Position numbers and translations under genes: made by a program. From contig JASSKH010000050.1 of the NCBI GenBank assembly GCA_031763025.1, forward strand, positions 868,001-932,000: DNA of 64,000 nt. The letters run 5' to 3'. Each line of letters begins with the position of its first letter. Position 1 is the first letter of the stretch. Source of the stretch: Macrocystis pyrifera. Its lineage: Eukaryota > Sar > Phaeophyceae > Laminariales > Laminariaceae. The notes beneath the pieces were generated by a model. It ran no database searches and was not told the origin of the DNA. It saw only the letters and a program-made list of their open reading frames with translations. This document shows positions 33,957 to 45,489 of this stretch, piece by piece.

Positions 33957-34605
33957 CTGATTGCCACCGTCTGCAGGGTAGTGCAACCGCGGGTCTCACG
34001 CGTTCCGTACATCGATGTAGCCAGGTTGACATGCGCATTCGTGGTGCTCTCGCAAGTAACCACACCTTTGGTAACCACCATGGGTGTCAAAACTCGCGCC
34101 CAGTTTTTACAGCTACCTACAGATGGTAATCACAACACATCTCCACAACTTGCCGCGACCACCTCTTTAATATGGCGTCTACCGTGTGGCTTTCTGAGTT
34201 TGTGAGTAAACATTTATATTGATATCGGCCATTAGGAATCCTTACCGGAATTGCTATTCAAGGATACGACGAAAGAGACAAAACGAACAACATCGTCAGC
34301 GAATCGATTCTTCGTTTTCATGCATCTTTGCTAATTATGGAATGTACACCCATGCTGTTTAAACAATTGTCTGGATGAGATTCGTAGTATCCGACGAATT
34401 GTGTCAGCTTTTTCATTCTGAACGAATGATGCCCTGCACGTTGTCGGAAGACAAATCAAATACTAGCACTACTGTATATTCGAGGGATGCGTTGACTTTT
34501 TTTTTCACACATACCCCCTAAATTCGTCTGGACGTAGACGCCGAAAAACCGTGCCAGAGAGTGTGCTTTCGGCCTAGCCTCATGAAAAAAAAAGTCGGTA
34601 CTTAC

Positions 34606-34863
34606 CGCCCTAGCGCGACGGTGGTCGACGTCCAAGACCTCGAACGAGGTGGAAAAAGTCGCTGCCCAGATCACGTCCAGCGACACCGCGATCCTGTCCG
34701 CCTCCTCTTCATCTTCAGCCGAAACCCCTGCCAACCTCAGGTACTTTTTCCACAGCTGCGACCAAGAAATGTGTTGGTTCAACGATCCAAAGAAAGGGTT
34801 AGGTTGTTTCGTCGACCCAACTGAAGCTTTCTCTTGAAGCCGAACGACCCGTTCTTGCTGGAG
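34606..34863 (-). CDS. Internal exon of minus-strand host gene A
   Basis: Bounded by TTTCAG on the upstream side (ending at 34,864) and GGTAAGTACC on the downstream side (donor GT at 34,605-34,604). The exon is 258 nt, exactly 86 codons, and fully open. It codes a charged helical sequence, including LQQERVVRLQEKASVGSTK, SWSQLWKKYLRLAGVSAEDE and IAVSLDVIWAATFSTSFEV. Clean splice sites plus an in-phase open exon make this one of the better-supported host coding segments. The product is unknown; the first part looks like the end of a coiled coil. Confidence 0.5.
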
Positions 34864-34959
34864 CTGAAATACCACCACAGTTAGCGAACGCCAGCTAGAG
34901 TCTTAACGTGTCTGAGCGCAACCACCCGACAATAGCCTCTCTACTGTGGCAAGACTGAC

Positions 34960-35245
34960 CTCGGGTGTGTCGAAAGTGCACAAGTGGGGCATGTTGTTGA
35001 ATAGGCAGCTCCATCCACGTGACACCAGTCCATCGCTGTCGTGAGAACATTCCAGCTCTAGCAGCTGGGTGCTGTCCACCAGTACGGCGAGATCGCTCCA
35101 TCCTTCTACGGCGAGGCTATACACCCAGGCATTCGTTGGCAGCACGTCGCATGGTTCCACGGGGAGAATACAATAGTTGGGACAACATATAGTCATCGCG
35201 GGCTGGCGTGCGTAGCTAGTACTGCGCGAAGGCACCGATTTAGAA
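34960..35245 (-). CDS. Exon-like block with LRR-like pattern, host gene A
   Basis: Open minus-strand block with WVYSLAVEGWSDLAVLVD, STQLLELECSHDSDGLVSRG and CLFNNMPHLCTFDTP. The L-x-x-L-x-L and F-x-N-M-P-x-L spacing resembles leucine-rich-repeat or F-box-associated segments. A possible donor, G-GTCAGT, ends it at 34,960 and would leave a 96-bp intron before the next exon at 34,863. Beyond that donor the same frame continues to 34,903, so the end is not certain. Confidence 0.4.
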
Positions 35246-35519
35246 GTTGGGAGGTTTTACCAAGGGTAGTAGGGTCCGTCAACCCGTGTAGCGACTGGTT
35301 TAAACCTCAGCATACTGTATCGAACCAATGTGTTAATCCTGGCGAAACAATCAAGTAGTGTGCTAAGGGTGTCAACGACGGCTGAAAGATGTTTGGGATT
35401 CAGATGGGACCTGCGGAGGGGGTGGCGTAAGGGGTTCGGGTAGAGGGTAATACCGAAGTTAACACTGAGTCCGTTGGCCCGAAACATGCACAATATAGTC
35501 TACTATAAAACAAAACATA

Positions 35520-35660
35520 CAGAGCCGTTAGATCGTGGCGGTAGCCTGCACGTATTATTGTGGTCGATGCAATCCATGCTGAACTATCACTGAAGAGACC
35601 GGCGAGATGCAACTCGAGAGTTAAACGCTCGAGTGCCATGAACCTGAGCTTCAAACCCAC
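35520..35660 (-). CDS. Exon-like block with LRR-like pattern, host gene A
   Basis: Reads LKLRFMALERLTLELHLAGL and SDSSAWIASTTIIRAGYR, a leucine spacing like one leucine-rich repeat. It fits upstream of the block at 34,960-35,245. No gene start was identified; the 5' end of the gene may lie between 35,660 and 36,880. Confidence 0.3.
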
Positions 35661-35699
35661 ATAATGCAGACATCATACTTCGTGTACGGTAGTTGTGAA

Positions 35700-36880
35700 C
35701 CAAAGCCCGTGGTCTTAATTATTGTGCTAGAAGAGAGAAATTCTGAAGACGAGTAGGGGAAAGATCAGGGGGAGGGAAGGGGGGGGAGGAGCCGTGCCGG
35801 AGATTGTGACAACAACCTCCAGAACAACTTGACCAGGTCTGAGACCCGCGAATCCGAAGTCGTTTGTCAAGGTTCTTCATCTACACAGACTGAAATCTAG
35901 CAGTACAGTCAAATGCATAGATGCATCGGTAGATACAAAGGTTTGGGCTGAGGTTACATTTATTGAGTCTAGTCTGTAGTACATTAAAGCTAAGTTTATA
36001 TTGCTGTGTCGCACATCGACCTATACTGCAGTGTGTACTGTTATATATTAGAATACGTCCCTGGTGTTTTCGATTGTGGTACCAGCAGTGACTACTGCAG
36101 ATGACAACAGACAACAGCTGTAGCAGGTTTCCGTCTTTAGCAAAAACAACAATCTCGAGGTCAGGCTGTTTCCTTGTCTCGACTGCGTGCTAAAATATCG
36201 GTATCCTCCATAGCGTGTTCGCGTATGCTCTGGCCTTCTCTTTGCTCCAACCAAGATGTTGCACGGCCGTTTGACCAGAGGCAAATGTTGTGTGTCTGCC
36301 ACGCGCCGCGGGTGCACGTTCTCGCCGAGCCCGCCAGTGAAGGAGAAACACTCTTCAAATTTATCCTACGGTAGGGGCTGCAATGTTGGATTCAGCATTT
36401 TCTGATCGGTCTGAGCCCCTTAAGTGAACAATTCTTACTATTCCGGCTAGTATGCACTTTAACTAGCGTTTTTGTTCTAGGACCAGCGCAAAGAGAAGTT
36501 GACCGGGTTGCGCAAAACTAACTGTGTCGAAGGCACGTTTCGGGTGATATATTGAGCCCCTGGTGCTATCATAGCGTACAATAAAGCACAACCCATATAA
36601 GGCATTGCTCGTTACTCGCATTCTCAGTATGTGTACTGTGCATGCCTCCGTGTCCCGCCCTTGTCTTGGGCGGGCGCATATGGGGGGAGTGTTCCGGCTG
36701 TGTAAGGCTCGACCGAACCCCACGAAACGATTTACAGTACCTTCTTGTCACTTGCCTATCGGCGATAGGCTGGGTTCATGGTAGAGTACGGGCAAGGGCG
36801 ATGCATTGGACATTCCTTCAAATTCGCGAATACGTAGTACGGAGCATCTGTGGCGGCAGGGGGACATGCGCTTTCAGGCG
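35700..36880. other. Unassigned region between host genes A and B
   Basis: A G-rich patch lies at 35,770-35,790. A perfect 7-bp stem hairpin (CCCGCCC / GGGCGGG, 7-base loop) lies at 36,654-36,674. Frames at 36,050-36,360 on both strands overlap and cannot be separated; one may hold the first exon of gene A. Confidence 0.3.
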
Positions 36881-36889
36881 ATCACACTG

Positions 36890-37075
36890 CCATAGGGGGG
36901 CGAGAAATGGGTGATAAAACCTTTATTACTTTTTAAGGTTAGACTTTGTTGCCGCCACTTGGCCCAGATAGTCCCGTACGCATGCCCTTCCACAACATTC
37001 ACGTCCTTCAAACGCGCGACCACTGGCACGTCAGCCACATCCTGGATGTCACACAGGGGTTCCCACAATTGCCGA
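36890..37075 (-). CDS. Possible last exon of minus-strand host gene B
   Basis: Reads LWEPLCDIQDVADVPVVARL then VNVVEGHAYGTIWAKWRQQS, a regular alternating sequence, with AATAAA on the minus strand near 36,930. A CTTGACTAA branch-site-like string and AG lie just upstream near 37,085-37,100. It follows the signal-peptide exon at 37,378-37,587 on the same strand. Linkage between them is inference. Confidence 0.3.
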
Positions 37076-37377
37076 TACTCTTTTTAGTCAAGAATATTGG
37101 TGTGGGAAATTAATCTATAGCTGCTGTACCATAACTGACAAAAGTCGGACTAAACTCCCATGCAATGTCCAGTCAAGCTCTTCTGCTTCCAGAAAATCTC
37201 AGCCCAGCGTCGCGGTGCAATCAATCGTGCCAGCTTACGTGAGCGTTGCACGCTAGAGTCGACTACTATAAAAACTTATTCACGTTTGGGTATTGAGCGT
37301 TGCGGGCAGCATCTACCACAACGTTGCTCACTGTTTATGTTGCTTCCCAAGCCTGAGAATCTCCACGTGTAGCTCAC

Positions 37378-37587
37378 TCTCCCCAGTTCACACCCCAGAT
37401 TGTGCCCAGAGAACTCCTCCACCCACTGCGGCGAGAAAACCTCACCATTAGTCGCACGGGTCATTTGTACCGACGTCTGTGCCTCTGCAACCCTGTTGTT
37501 ACCTCTTCCTCCCAACAAAAAGAACACCAGGAGAACTACCAGCAGCCCCTGCCGTGATCGGCCGAACGGGTACATGATGTTTGCCAT
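37378..37587 (-). CDS. First exon of host gene B, signal peptide
   Basis: ATG at 37,587 opens a 70-codon block ending at a GTGAGC donor (37,372-37,377). The first residues form a classical secretion signal: MANIMYPFGRSRQ (basic n-region), then GLLVVLLVFFLLGG (hydrophobic core), and a polar stretch ending AEAQ with a plausible signal-peptidase site after AEA. The mature part continues QMTRATNGEVFSPQWVEEFS. The product would enter the secretory pathway as a secreted, cell-wall or membrane protein. The frame is open further upstream without an ATG, so I chose the first ATG that gives a clean signal peptide. A block at about 37,160-37,262 (RKLARLIAPRRWAEIFWKQK) may be another exon. Confidence 0.5.
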
Positions 37588-38257
37588 GCCGTGGCCACCG
37601 AGAGCTACCGAGTCGCAGAGCGTCGTGGGTGTCCCTGTCCCCTGCACGTTCACGAAAAATCGCAAACAACCACACACATTCGTTGGAGAAGCAGACACGG
37701 CACTACTGCTGTAGATGCTAGGTAGATTGGAAAGGGGAGCATTAGTTCCGCTGGTTTACGAAAACAATCTGACCTGTTCTCAATGACTTGATGGAGCAAG
37801 GCCAGGGGGAGGGGGGGATATTGATGGGCAGCGTACAAAAGAAAATTGCCTTGTATGGACGAAATACAACTCAACGTCAGTACATAATGTGTGGTATGCT
37901 TTTTATATTACTCCTATGGGGTAGTATCGTAGATTGTGACAATACTCTGCAGCAGTACCTGCCTGAGCGAGCAGTATATTAAAGTAAGTGGGATTGCTCG
38001 TGTCAAGGACTGGATACACTCTGTACGAGATAGTATCCCAGTGTAGCGATGGTCTGCAGCAGCGCTATGACAAGCCATATCGTATACTCGTCCGTCATAC
38101 CCAAATGCAGCGTGCGTATCTTGTTGCACGACGAGACCTGCAAGTTACGGTTTCATGAGTCAATAGTAACGAAGTTACGGTTCGATGATTAACTAATTGC
38201 GCTGTTACGTCGTTTGAATTGAAGTAGAGTATCAACTACTAAATCCGTAAAAATAAA

Positions 38258-38421
38258 ATGAAGAAATACGTCAGCTGTGAGTTCGACTGATTGAGTAGTT
38301 GATCCTCAACTTTGCAAGCTGCGTAATACGTCTCGTCTATATCCCATTATTACTGAGTTTTACAAGTGTTATAACAAGCCGAACACGCGTATTCTATATG
38401 TAATTCCTTGTTAAGGATATA
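38258..38421 (+). repeat. Segment inverted relative to the second copy of the repeat
   Basis: This segment, from AATGAAGAAATACGTCAGC to AATTCCTTGTTAAGGATAT, matches the reverse complement of 49,770-49,936. Sequence on both sides is collinear between R1 and R2. Confidence 0.8.
38266..38331 (+). repeat. 66-bp motif copy
   Basis: One of four copies in the window (also 18,738-18,803, 49,478-49,536 and 49,857-49,928 reversed). Starts ATACGTCAGCTGTGAG and ends AAGCTGCGTAATACG. Confidence 0.75.
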
Positions 38422-39599
38422 AAAATTGACAGTTGATGGAATAGAGCAAGTTGCAACGCTATATGTTGACAGTCCCGTGGGACGAGAACAAGCGCGCAAT
38501 CCGCCTGCGATGCCACTCTCCTTCACCCCCCTTCATTTGAACTCTTGCCAGTTCGCCATGAAAAAACATCAACAAGTCCCGAGAGCGACAATTAACAACT
38601 AAAATACCATCGTCTTACACATTTTCATCAACAATGCAGACGCATTAAGTGCTTTCTGGACGACGGGGTTTCTTTACCCAATATCGTCGGAATGCCAATC
38701 CTGTTTCGAAGAATGACCTTGTAGTATACTTGGGACGTGGGATTCTTCATCCAGCTGAAGTTCGATTTTTGCTGAAGTCAGCTGTCGGGTGAGGTATGGA
38801 TCTCCTTAAGTGAGGAGCCGCCGAAAATTTAGGGCGAACATCTAGCGCCTCCGCCTGCCTCTGCAGGCAGGGCGGTATAACCGCAGTTTCTCGTGCTAGC
38901 CTCCGAAGACCGTCATCGGTCAGGCGTGTGAGACCAGTCCTAGTCGTAAGACTTGAGGACAGTCATCACCAGACGACCTGAAAACTAATAGGTTATGAGC
39001 TCGCCCACACGCTAGCTCACTGCACTGGGGGAAGCACCGGACTGGGTCAGAAGAACCTCCCCGTACCTGCAACAACCCACCCCCGTGGTGGCTGCTTGAT
39101 TTTCGGGTGGCAGCATCTCCAGGAACCAACACTTCGACTGGTACTCGTCGTCAGCGGCTCAAGTACTCGCTTCTTCTCAAACGCAGGTGGACTAACAAAT
39201 ACGCGGTGAGCGAAGAGTGCTAAGGCTTGAAGAGCTGTCAGACAACACACACGTGCGTGAAACATGCCGTCTCTTAAAGAAGTAACTATGCTTCTGCTGT
39301 TTCGAAGCCGATAAGGCGGGACAGCCCCGTATCGCTTTTTGAAAGAGCGATACACAATCGAAACCAAGCAGGAATACTTTCCTGAGACTACTAGTACCCT
39401 CGTAGCGCTATAGAATTGTTACGTTCTGAATTGCGCCAAAACCATACAGTTTCTAGTTGATCCGACCTGATTTTTGATTGATTGACGAGCATCCCACTTG
39501 AAGCCCCAATTCGTTCGTGATACGTGACTGATTCACGAACAACAAAGATACCAACTGCTGCATGCCACGGGCGGTCGCAGACGATAAAGTACACCACAG

Positions 39600-40110
39600 A
39601 CCAACGTATTGCGGAACGCTAAGGGTTGCCGCAGATTAGGAAAACGCACACCACACCACAACCTGACCGGTTTCGGAACGCCGAGGGTTGTCGCTTAAGA
39701 AATAAAAATATACCATGACGTATTTCGGAACGCCTTGGGTTGCCACATAAGACCAAGTACGCCACGCCACGGGCTTACGTACTCCGGAGCGCCGTCAGTT
39801 GTCGCAAAAGACAACATACGCCACACCAAGCGCCGGCGTATTTCGGAAGGCTGCGGGTTGCCGCATGAGACCAAGCACGTCACACCACGGGCTGGCGTAT
39901 TTCGGAACGCCGAGGGTTGCCACGTAGGAAACAAAAATACACCACGCCACAAGCTGACGTGTTTCGGAACGCCTTGGATTGCCACAATAGACCAAGTACG
40001 CCACGCCACGGGCTGACGTGCTACGGAACGCCGCCGGTTGTAGCATATGAAAACGTACGCCACGCCACGCGCTGACGTATAGCGGAACGCCGCGGGATAC
40101 CACATACAGG
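39600..40110. repeat. About 60-bp minisatellite, about 8 copies
   Basis: The phrase TTTCGGAACGCC recurs at about 39,608, 39,673, 39,722, 39,781, 39,840, 39,899, 39,961, 40,020 and 40,079. Each is followed by GGGTTGCC.CA, then TACGCCACGCCACGGGC and TGACGT. Most intervals are 59-62 bp. It lies directly upstream of the gag-like frame of the next copia fossil and may be part of its leader. Confidence 0.8.
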
Positions 40111-40236
40111 GGAGGATGGGAGGGGGAGGTGGAAGGCGGTAGGAGAGAGGGGGGGTAGAGGTCGGGGTTGTGGTCGTGCTTGGTGTTTTACACGGGTGGG
40201 GGAGGGAGCACGTACGCCACACCACGAGCGCACGGG

Positions 40237-40404
40237 AGGACTGACGCAGCAAGCAAACATGCAGAAACTTAGAGCCGACAGCCGAAAACACCAAGGTACT
40301 CTACGTACTTCAAGAGGACTAAGACCGACGCAACAAGCTGGCGAACAGTAACGTATAACCGACAACCGAAAACACCGAGGTAATCCACGTACTTCAACTT
40401 GAAC
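40237..40404. repeat. 84-bp tandem duplication in a copia leader
   Basis: Two copies of a unit containing GACGCA.CAAGC, CCGACAGCCGAAAACACC and TACGTACTTCAA, at about 40,237-40,320 and 40,321-40,404, immediately before the gag start codon near 40,419. Confidence 0.75.
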
Positions 40405-40418
40405 AACGAGAAGGGACC

Positions 40419-43205
40419 ATGATGGAAGCACTAAACAAGAGCAGCAATCTCGCTAATGCCACGAGGGGACTGAAACTGTTCAGTGGGAAAGACCACACGC
40501 TCTTCGAGAACTGGCACGAGAAAACTAGCATCATGCTGAGCATATCTCGCCCGGACATTCATAACGTATTGGAAGGACAGATCAGGCCGACCGAGGAGAC
40601 ATCCGCCGAAGAGGCTCCACCTGCCCAGCGCCAGGCTACGGACAATCGCGCTGACCATGAACTGTTCTCCATTTTGTCCTTGATGACGGAGAAACCAGCA
40701 TCTCACCTCGTGCGCAAGCACAGAAAGAGAGCGACCGGAACCCGTGGCCATGGCCAGAAGGCATGGCAGGGGCTGCACTCCAAGTATATGACCGCTACAG
40801 AAGAGACTATTCGATGAAAATCTGCGGAACTTGTGGCCACGACCGTGAAGCCCGGGCAGGATCCGGACGAGTACTCCTCTCCGCCTTCCTCCTTCGGGGT
40901 CAAGTGGAGAACATGCTAGAACCTATTACTGAAAGGATATTTAAGCACATCATGGTCCAAGGCATGACGGACGACTACAAGGACATGAAGCTCATGATGT
41001 ACCGCCATCATTCTTTTAACCTCGAACAGATCTAGAGCACCATGAGGCACCTATACCTCGATAACCTGTCATGGAGGAACGCTAACGACGGACCAATAAC
41101 TGGCCGCGGTGCGGCCATGATAGCTGAGTCCACGTTCGACCCGACCAAGTGGATTGCCGTCACTGTAACAAGCCAGGACACCACCAGAGGGGCTGCGTCT
41201 TGTTCACTAAGGATAGAAAGAACAAAAAACCTGCCTTCAAAAAGGACAAGACTAGGCTGGAAGGCAACGGCGGAAAGGAATGGTGTTCCATTAATAATTT
41301 CACGAATCATAACGATGTCGACTGCAACCGGTAGAGTGCTCCACGCCCGCAAGAGGGGGCATCTCACACGGCCACTACCCTCCACTCGAACGCTGATCTC
41401 ACGGCTGGTAGGAACAACGATCCGGATATCAGCAAAGAATTCAACTTCGAGGGCAGCTTAATGTGGATGGTAATATCCGACGGTCAGACCTCCCTGCCTA
41501 ACGACAGCGAGATTATCATGCTGGTAGACAGCGGTGCTACGGAGCACTTTGTAGATTTTTTTATTACTCGAGCTCAAGGAGAAAATGCTGAAGTATGCTG
41601 TACTCAGGACGCCGAAAACAATACGAGCAGCCGGCAAACAGATCCTGCTGATCACTTCCACTGGCATTTCACCTGTCGTCCCTACCGACACGGCTGGTAA
41701 TAAACATGACGTAGGTTTCACCAGCATGGTCGTTTTAGGATCAATCCTCCATCTATTCTCTTCCTCAGATGCAGATACTTGGGGCATCTCCGCCGTCATA
41801 GAGCCAGGACAACCCCATCTGAGAAGGAATAAGATCGACGTGCCTCTGCAGCAACTGCACGACGATATGTTTCTCTGTTCATTCCAAGTTGATCTAGGCC
41901 CATCACATGCTCTGCTTCCGCAGGACAAGGAGATCGACTACACCGAACAAGACGTCTACATCGACGACGTTATGGACTACACCCGTTCCCTTGATCCGTT
42001 CATCTTGGGGAAATCAGGAGACACCCCCGATCCACACAATGCACAGTTGCTTGAGAAGATCCAAGACATGCTGCATCACAATGCGGCCACCAGCGATTAC
42101 CCGGAGGAGATTTGGGCTAGAGCCACCGGAATATCCGTGCCTGGGAGTGTACCGACCTTGTCACCCGAGACTACACTTTCGTCAGTATGCGAGCTGCGTG
42201 CAACTTGCACCTTCACATGCAACAATCCAAACGACGAAGACGCTATCGAAGGCACCCTCAACGAACGCCATCTACAGCAGCTCAAATCACTGGCACTCGC
42301 GGTGAGCCTATCAGCCTATTTCGCCCATGTCGAAGAATAGCCCTCTTCCGTGAAAGCGTTTGCCTATGCAAAAGGCAGACCTGACTACACAGGGTTCGGG
42401 GGGGGGAAGACACAAACGCTAAAATCAGGATCCCCACCAGCTACGCGGATGCCATCAAATACTCGCAGCGTAAGAATTGGCAGAAGGCTATTGCAAAGGA
42501 CATGACTAGCTTAACAGACCACGGAGTATACGACCTGGTACACATCACCAATTTACCCAAGGGACACAAGATCATCGGCTCGAGGTTTGTATTCAAGCTG
42601 AAGGCAAACGGACGGTATAAATCGTGACTAGTGGTACAAGGCTACGGCCAAGAAGCCGGCATCGATTACCGTCAAACGTTTGCACCAGTATGCCGTATTG
42701 GTAGGCAGCGTGTATTCCTAGCGATAGTGTGTCAACATGACTGACCCGTGTACCAGATCGGTGTACAGGTTGCGGTTCTCCGGAACACAATTAAAGAAGA
42801 CGCATTCGTCAAGGCGGCTCCTGGACACGATGCAAAAGACGTGCAGACCGGGTAACCCATGGTCATGAAGCTCAAGTGCAGTTTGTACGCCTGTCTCAAT
42901 CGACCGCTCTGTGGTACAACACCATATGTGCTGCGCTGCTGGTGACTGGCTTCACGCTGGCATCGTCTGACCCTTGCGTCTTCACACATGGCAGCGATGA
43001 AACATTCACCATTCTTACGCTGTACGTTGACGATATCGTGATCAGTGGAGGAAACTTTGGAGTAGTCAAGCGGTTCGAGAAGACTCTCATGGACCGCTTT
43101 GCCATGACGGACATGGCCCTTATTATCGGCATGAATGCCACCAGAAATTACGAAGAAGGCATGTTGACCATTCCACAAAAAGACTACGTCCATAGGTTTT
43201 TATAA
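40419..43205 (+). mobile_element. Ty1/copia-type retrotransposon fossil, second
   Basis: Plus-strand parts in order: gag (40,419-40,817, MMEALNKSSNLANATRGLK), with a continuation to about 41,035; a zinc knuckle CRHCNKPGHHQRGC near 41,152-41,195; and an aspartic protease motif VDSGATEHFVD near 41,523-41,556. Reverse transcriptase pieces follow from about 42,440 (NWQKAIAKDM, SRFVFKLKANGRY) to YVDDIVISG near 43,020-43,055 and the MDRFAMTDM connection. No clear LTR pair was found; the ends given are those of recognisable parts. It is incomplete and broken in many places, and looks older than the element at 8-15 kb. Confidence 0.85.
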
Positions 43206-43669
43206 AGGTATGGGATGCCAGACTGTAACTCCGTTCACACACCGGGATACGGACCAGAACTGTCCGAGGAACAGCCGGAAGATATGGTACCCGACGCTCA
43301 AGGAGCCGGACTCTACCAAGCCATCATGGGACAACCAACTGCCAAGTGTAGTGTGGCGGCACGCCCACGAAATGATTCAGCACATAGTGGAAGACTGACT
43401 AGCAGAGGTGCGGGCCTCGGTCATACGGATCCTGGAAACCGAGTATACTGTCGTAAAATGTGAGCGCATCCCTGGTATCTGTATGAATACGTCAACGAGA
43501 TAAAATGTACAAAACGTTTCGCTCCTCGGGCGGCCTACGCGCCCGCTACGCTCGCTCAGGAAGGAAACGTGCATCAAATTATTCCAAGCGGACAGAGGTC
43601 CTTGATTGAATATAGTTTGTACGATTGTAGTTGCTAACTGGTGACTTGATAAGGCCGATGTTGATTTAT
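43205..43669. other. Tail of the second copia fossil and junction
   Basis: Frames to about 43,463 still look like polyprotein tail (DYVHRFL ends near 43,203; then MPDCNSVHTPGYGPELSEE), consistent with the region after RT. No LTR recognised at this end. Confidence 0.35.
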
Positions 43670-44095
43670 TGATATGCCGGGGATGATACGCTCTCCACAG
43701 CCACACTTAGGCTGTGAGTGCGGCACTGATTACGCTTCAAACCACCACACTAGGTAGTGAGCTAGTCACGGCAACACGCAGCGTGACGAATATAGTTTAA
43801 GATGTCTTTATTATGTCGTCCCGGAAAGATGTAGACAAATATAAGGTGGTAAGGCGGAGGGAGCATGAGGGTATACGCTCCCACAGCTCAGCAACAACTC
43901 CTCGTGGTCGTACTCGTACCTCCTCGTAGTGTCTACTCGTACATGTTCCGTCAGACTACTGGTATGTGTAACTGTCAGACTACTCGTATGAACCGTCACC
44001 CATTGTTGGATTGTTCGATGATACAATCTATGTCGAACGCCCTCCCTGGCGTCGATCAACTAATAAGCCTGAACAATAATCTGACTAACACACAC
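43670..44095 (-). repeat. 3' LTR of the third copia fossil
   Basis: Its terminal 130 bp matches 48,121-48,252 (TGATATGCCGGGGATGATAC, CCACACTTAGGCTGTGAGT, AACACGCAGCGTGACGAA). The inner edge is inferred from the run just after RNase H near 44,095 and is not confirmed by a second full copy. Confidence 0.6.
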
Positions 44096-44470
44096 GGAAA
44101 AAAAAAATATCCCCAACAGAAAATCACGATGTTTCTCAAACCTCTCATTGCTAATGGCCTTCGTGAGGACGTCGGCTTGTTGGTCCTCTGTCCGGAGGTA
44201 CTTATCCGACAAGTCCCCCGTTTCCACCAACTCGCGCAGGAAGTGGTACGTTACGTCGATGTACTTACTGTTTGACGAGCTCAAGGGATTTTTGGCCAAG
44301 TCTATCACGCCTTTCTTGTCTTCAAACACGCTAGTACTCGGCGACCCCAGACTAGGCATCAGGGAAGCCAACACTCCTCTCATGCAAAGGGCTTCCTCTA
44401 CCCCGTCGGCCATTGCTACGTACTCCGCCTCACTGGCGGATAGGGTATCGCATTTCTTCGTCCTAGACAA
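44060..44470 (-). pseudogene. RNase H of the third copia fossil
   Basis: Carries SASEAEYVAMADGVEEAL, SKYIDVTYHFLRELV and DQQADVLTKAIS, the typical boxes of copia RNase H up to the terminal ADxLTK. Confidence 0.88.
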
Positions 44471-45489
44471 CTAGGACACAACCGTACCTCCGCAACAGAT
44501 AGCTACGCCTGAAACCGAACGCCTATCGTCGGCGTTGTGGGCGTATTCGGCGTCCACATAAGTATCTAGGTCGTGCTCTAACCGCACATCTTCCAATTTA
44601 CTTTCCATCCTAAACGTCGGGCCCATGTGGACCGTACAGTTCAAGTATTCTAGGATTTTCCTAGCCGCTTTCACGTGTATTTCGTTAGGGTCATGCGAGA
44701 ACCGAGCAATCGCTCGCACTGCGTTGGAGATGTCTGACCTCGTCTGGATAGAAATCAACATTAGACTCCCCACCATTTGCGGGAATTAACGTCCACCAAA
44801 GTTTCCTCGCCACTCACGTGACTATCGCCTTGAGTCCGTCAAATTCCGCTTCCATCGCCTCCGTCCAAACGTCCGAATCTATTGGCGAGCACGCCACGGA
44901 TACGACGCTGGTTCCGGTTCCACCTCGTTTACAAGGCAATCCGGCACCTTCGTCTTTTCACGCCCTGTCTCTTGGGCCACCAATAGCGCTTGGAACATAC
45001 GGTCTCCTTCAAAGGGCCCGATCATGCCAATCAACCTCGCTGCCGCTTCTCGGTTGAGCGCCCTGGTCTGCGCTCTCGTGCTTCCCTCCCGAATCTCTTC
45101 ACTATCGCCCGGTCCTGAAAAGTACGCTCCTAGTTGGTGCACAGCGGTCCGGACCGCCGCCCGGGTCGGAGCTCCATCGTCAGAAGCTGACTCGTCGCTT
45201 CCATCCCGGGATGAGGTGTCGCTGACGGGCGACTCGCTGCTGACCGTTGATGTGTCGTTCAGCTTCACACCTTCGGCTTGCGAATCGTCGCCCGCTTGCG
45301 TCGTCGGGGACACCGCACGGAGTGACGAGGAATTCCCCGTCAATACCGGCAGTGGAGTCGTCGGGGCGGATCCAAGGTCATCCGTCCCTCCTGACTCAGG
45401 CCCACCTTTTTGCTCTATCGCCCCTACCTACTCCGGTGAGGCCGGAAGCTGCGGTGGCGGTGTTCTTACTTCCAGCGTCGATTCCCACG

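Larger units (their letters stand above)
37905..38985 (+). repeat. 1-kb dispersed repeat, copy R1
   Basis: Aligns with 49,325-50,280. Shared landmarks include CTCTGCAGCAGTACCTGCCTG, ACACTCTGTACGAGATAGTA, GTGCGTATCTTGTTGCACGA, CGAGAACAAGCGCGCAATCC, CCCGAGAGCGACA and GTGTGAGACCAGTCCTAGTC. R1 has about 300 bp near 38,640-38,870 that R2 lacks. The segment 38,258-38,421 is in the opposite orientation in R2. No coding capacity; the family is unknown. Confidence 0.8.

Noticed and set aside
36654-36674. CCCGCCC/GGGCGGG hairpin as a bacterial-type terminator
   Set aside because: No U-tract follows and the region is eukaryotic; kept only as a local feature.
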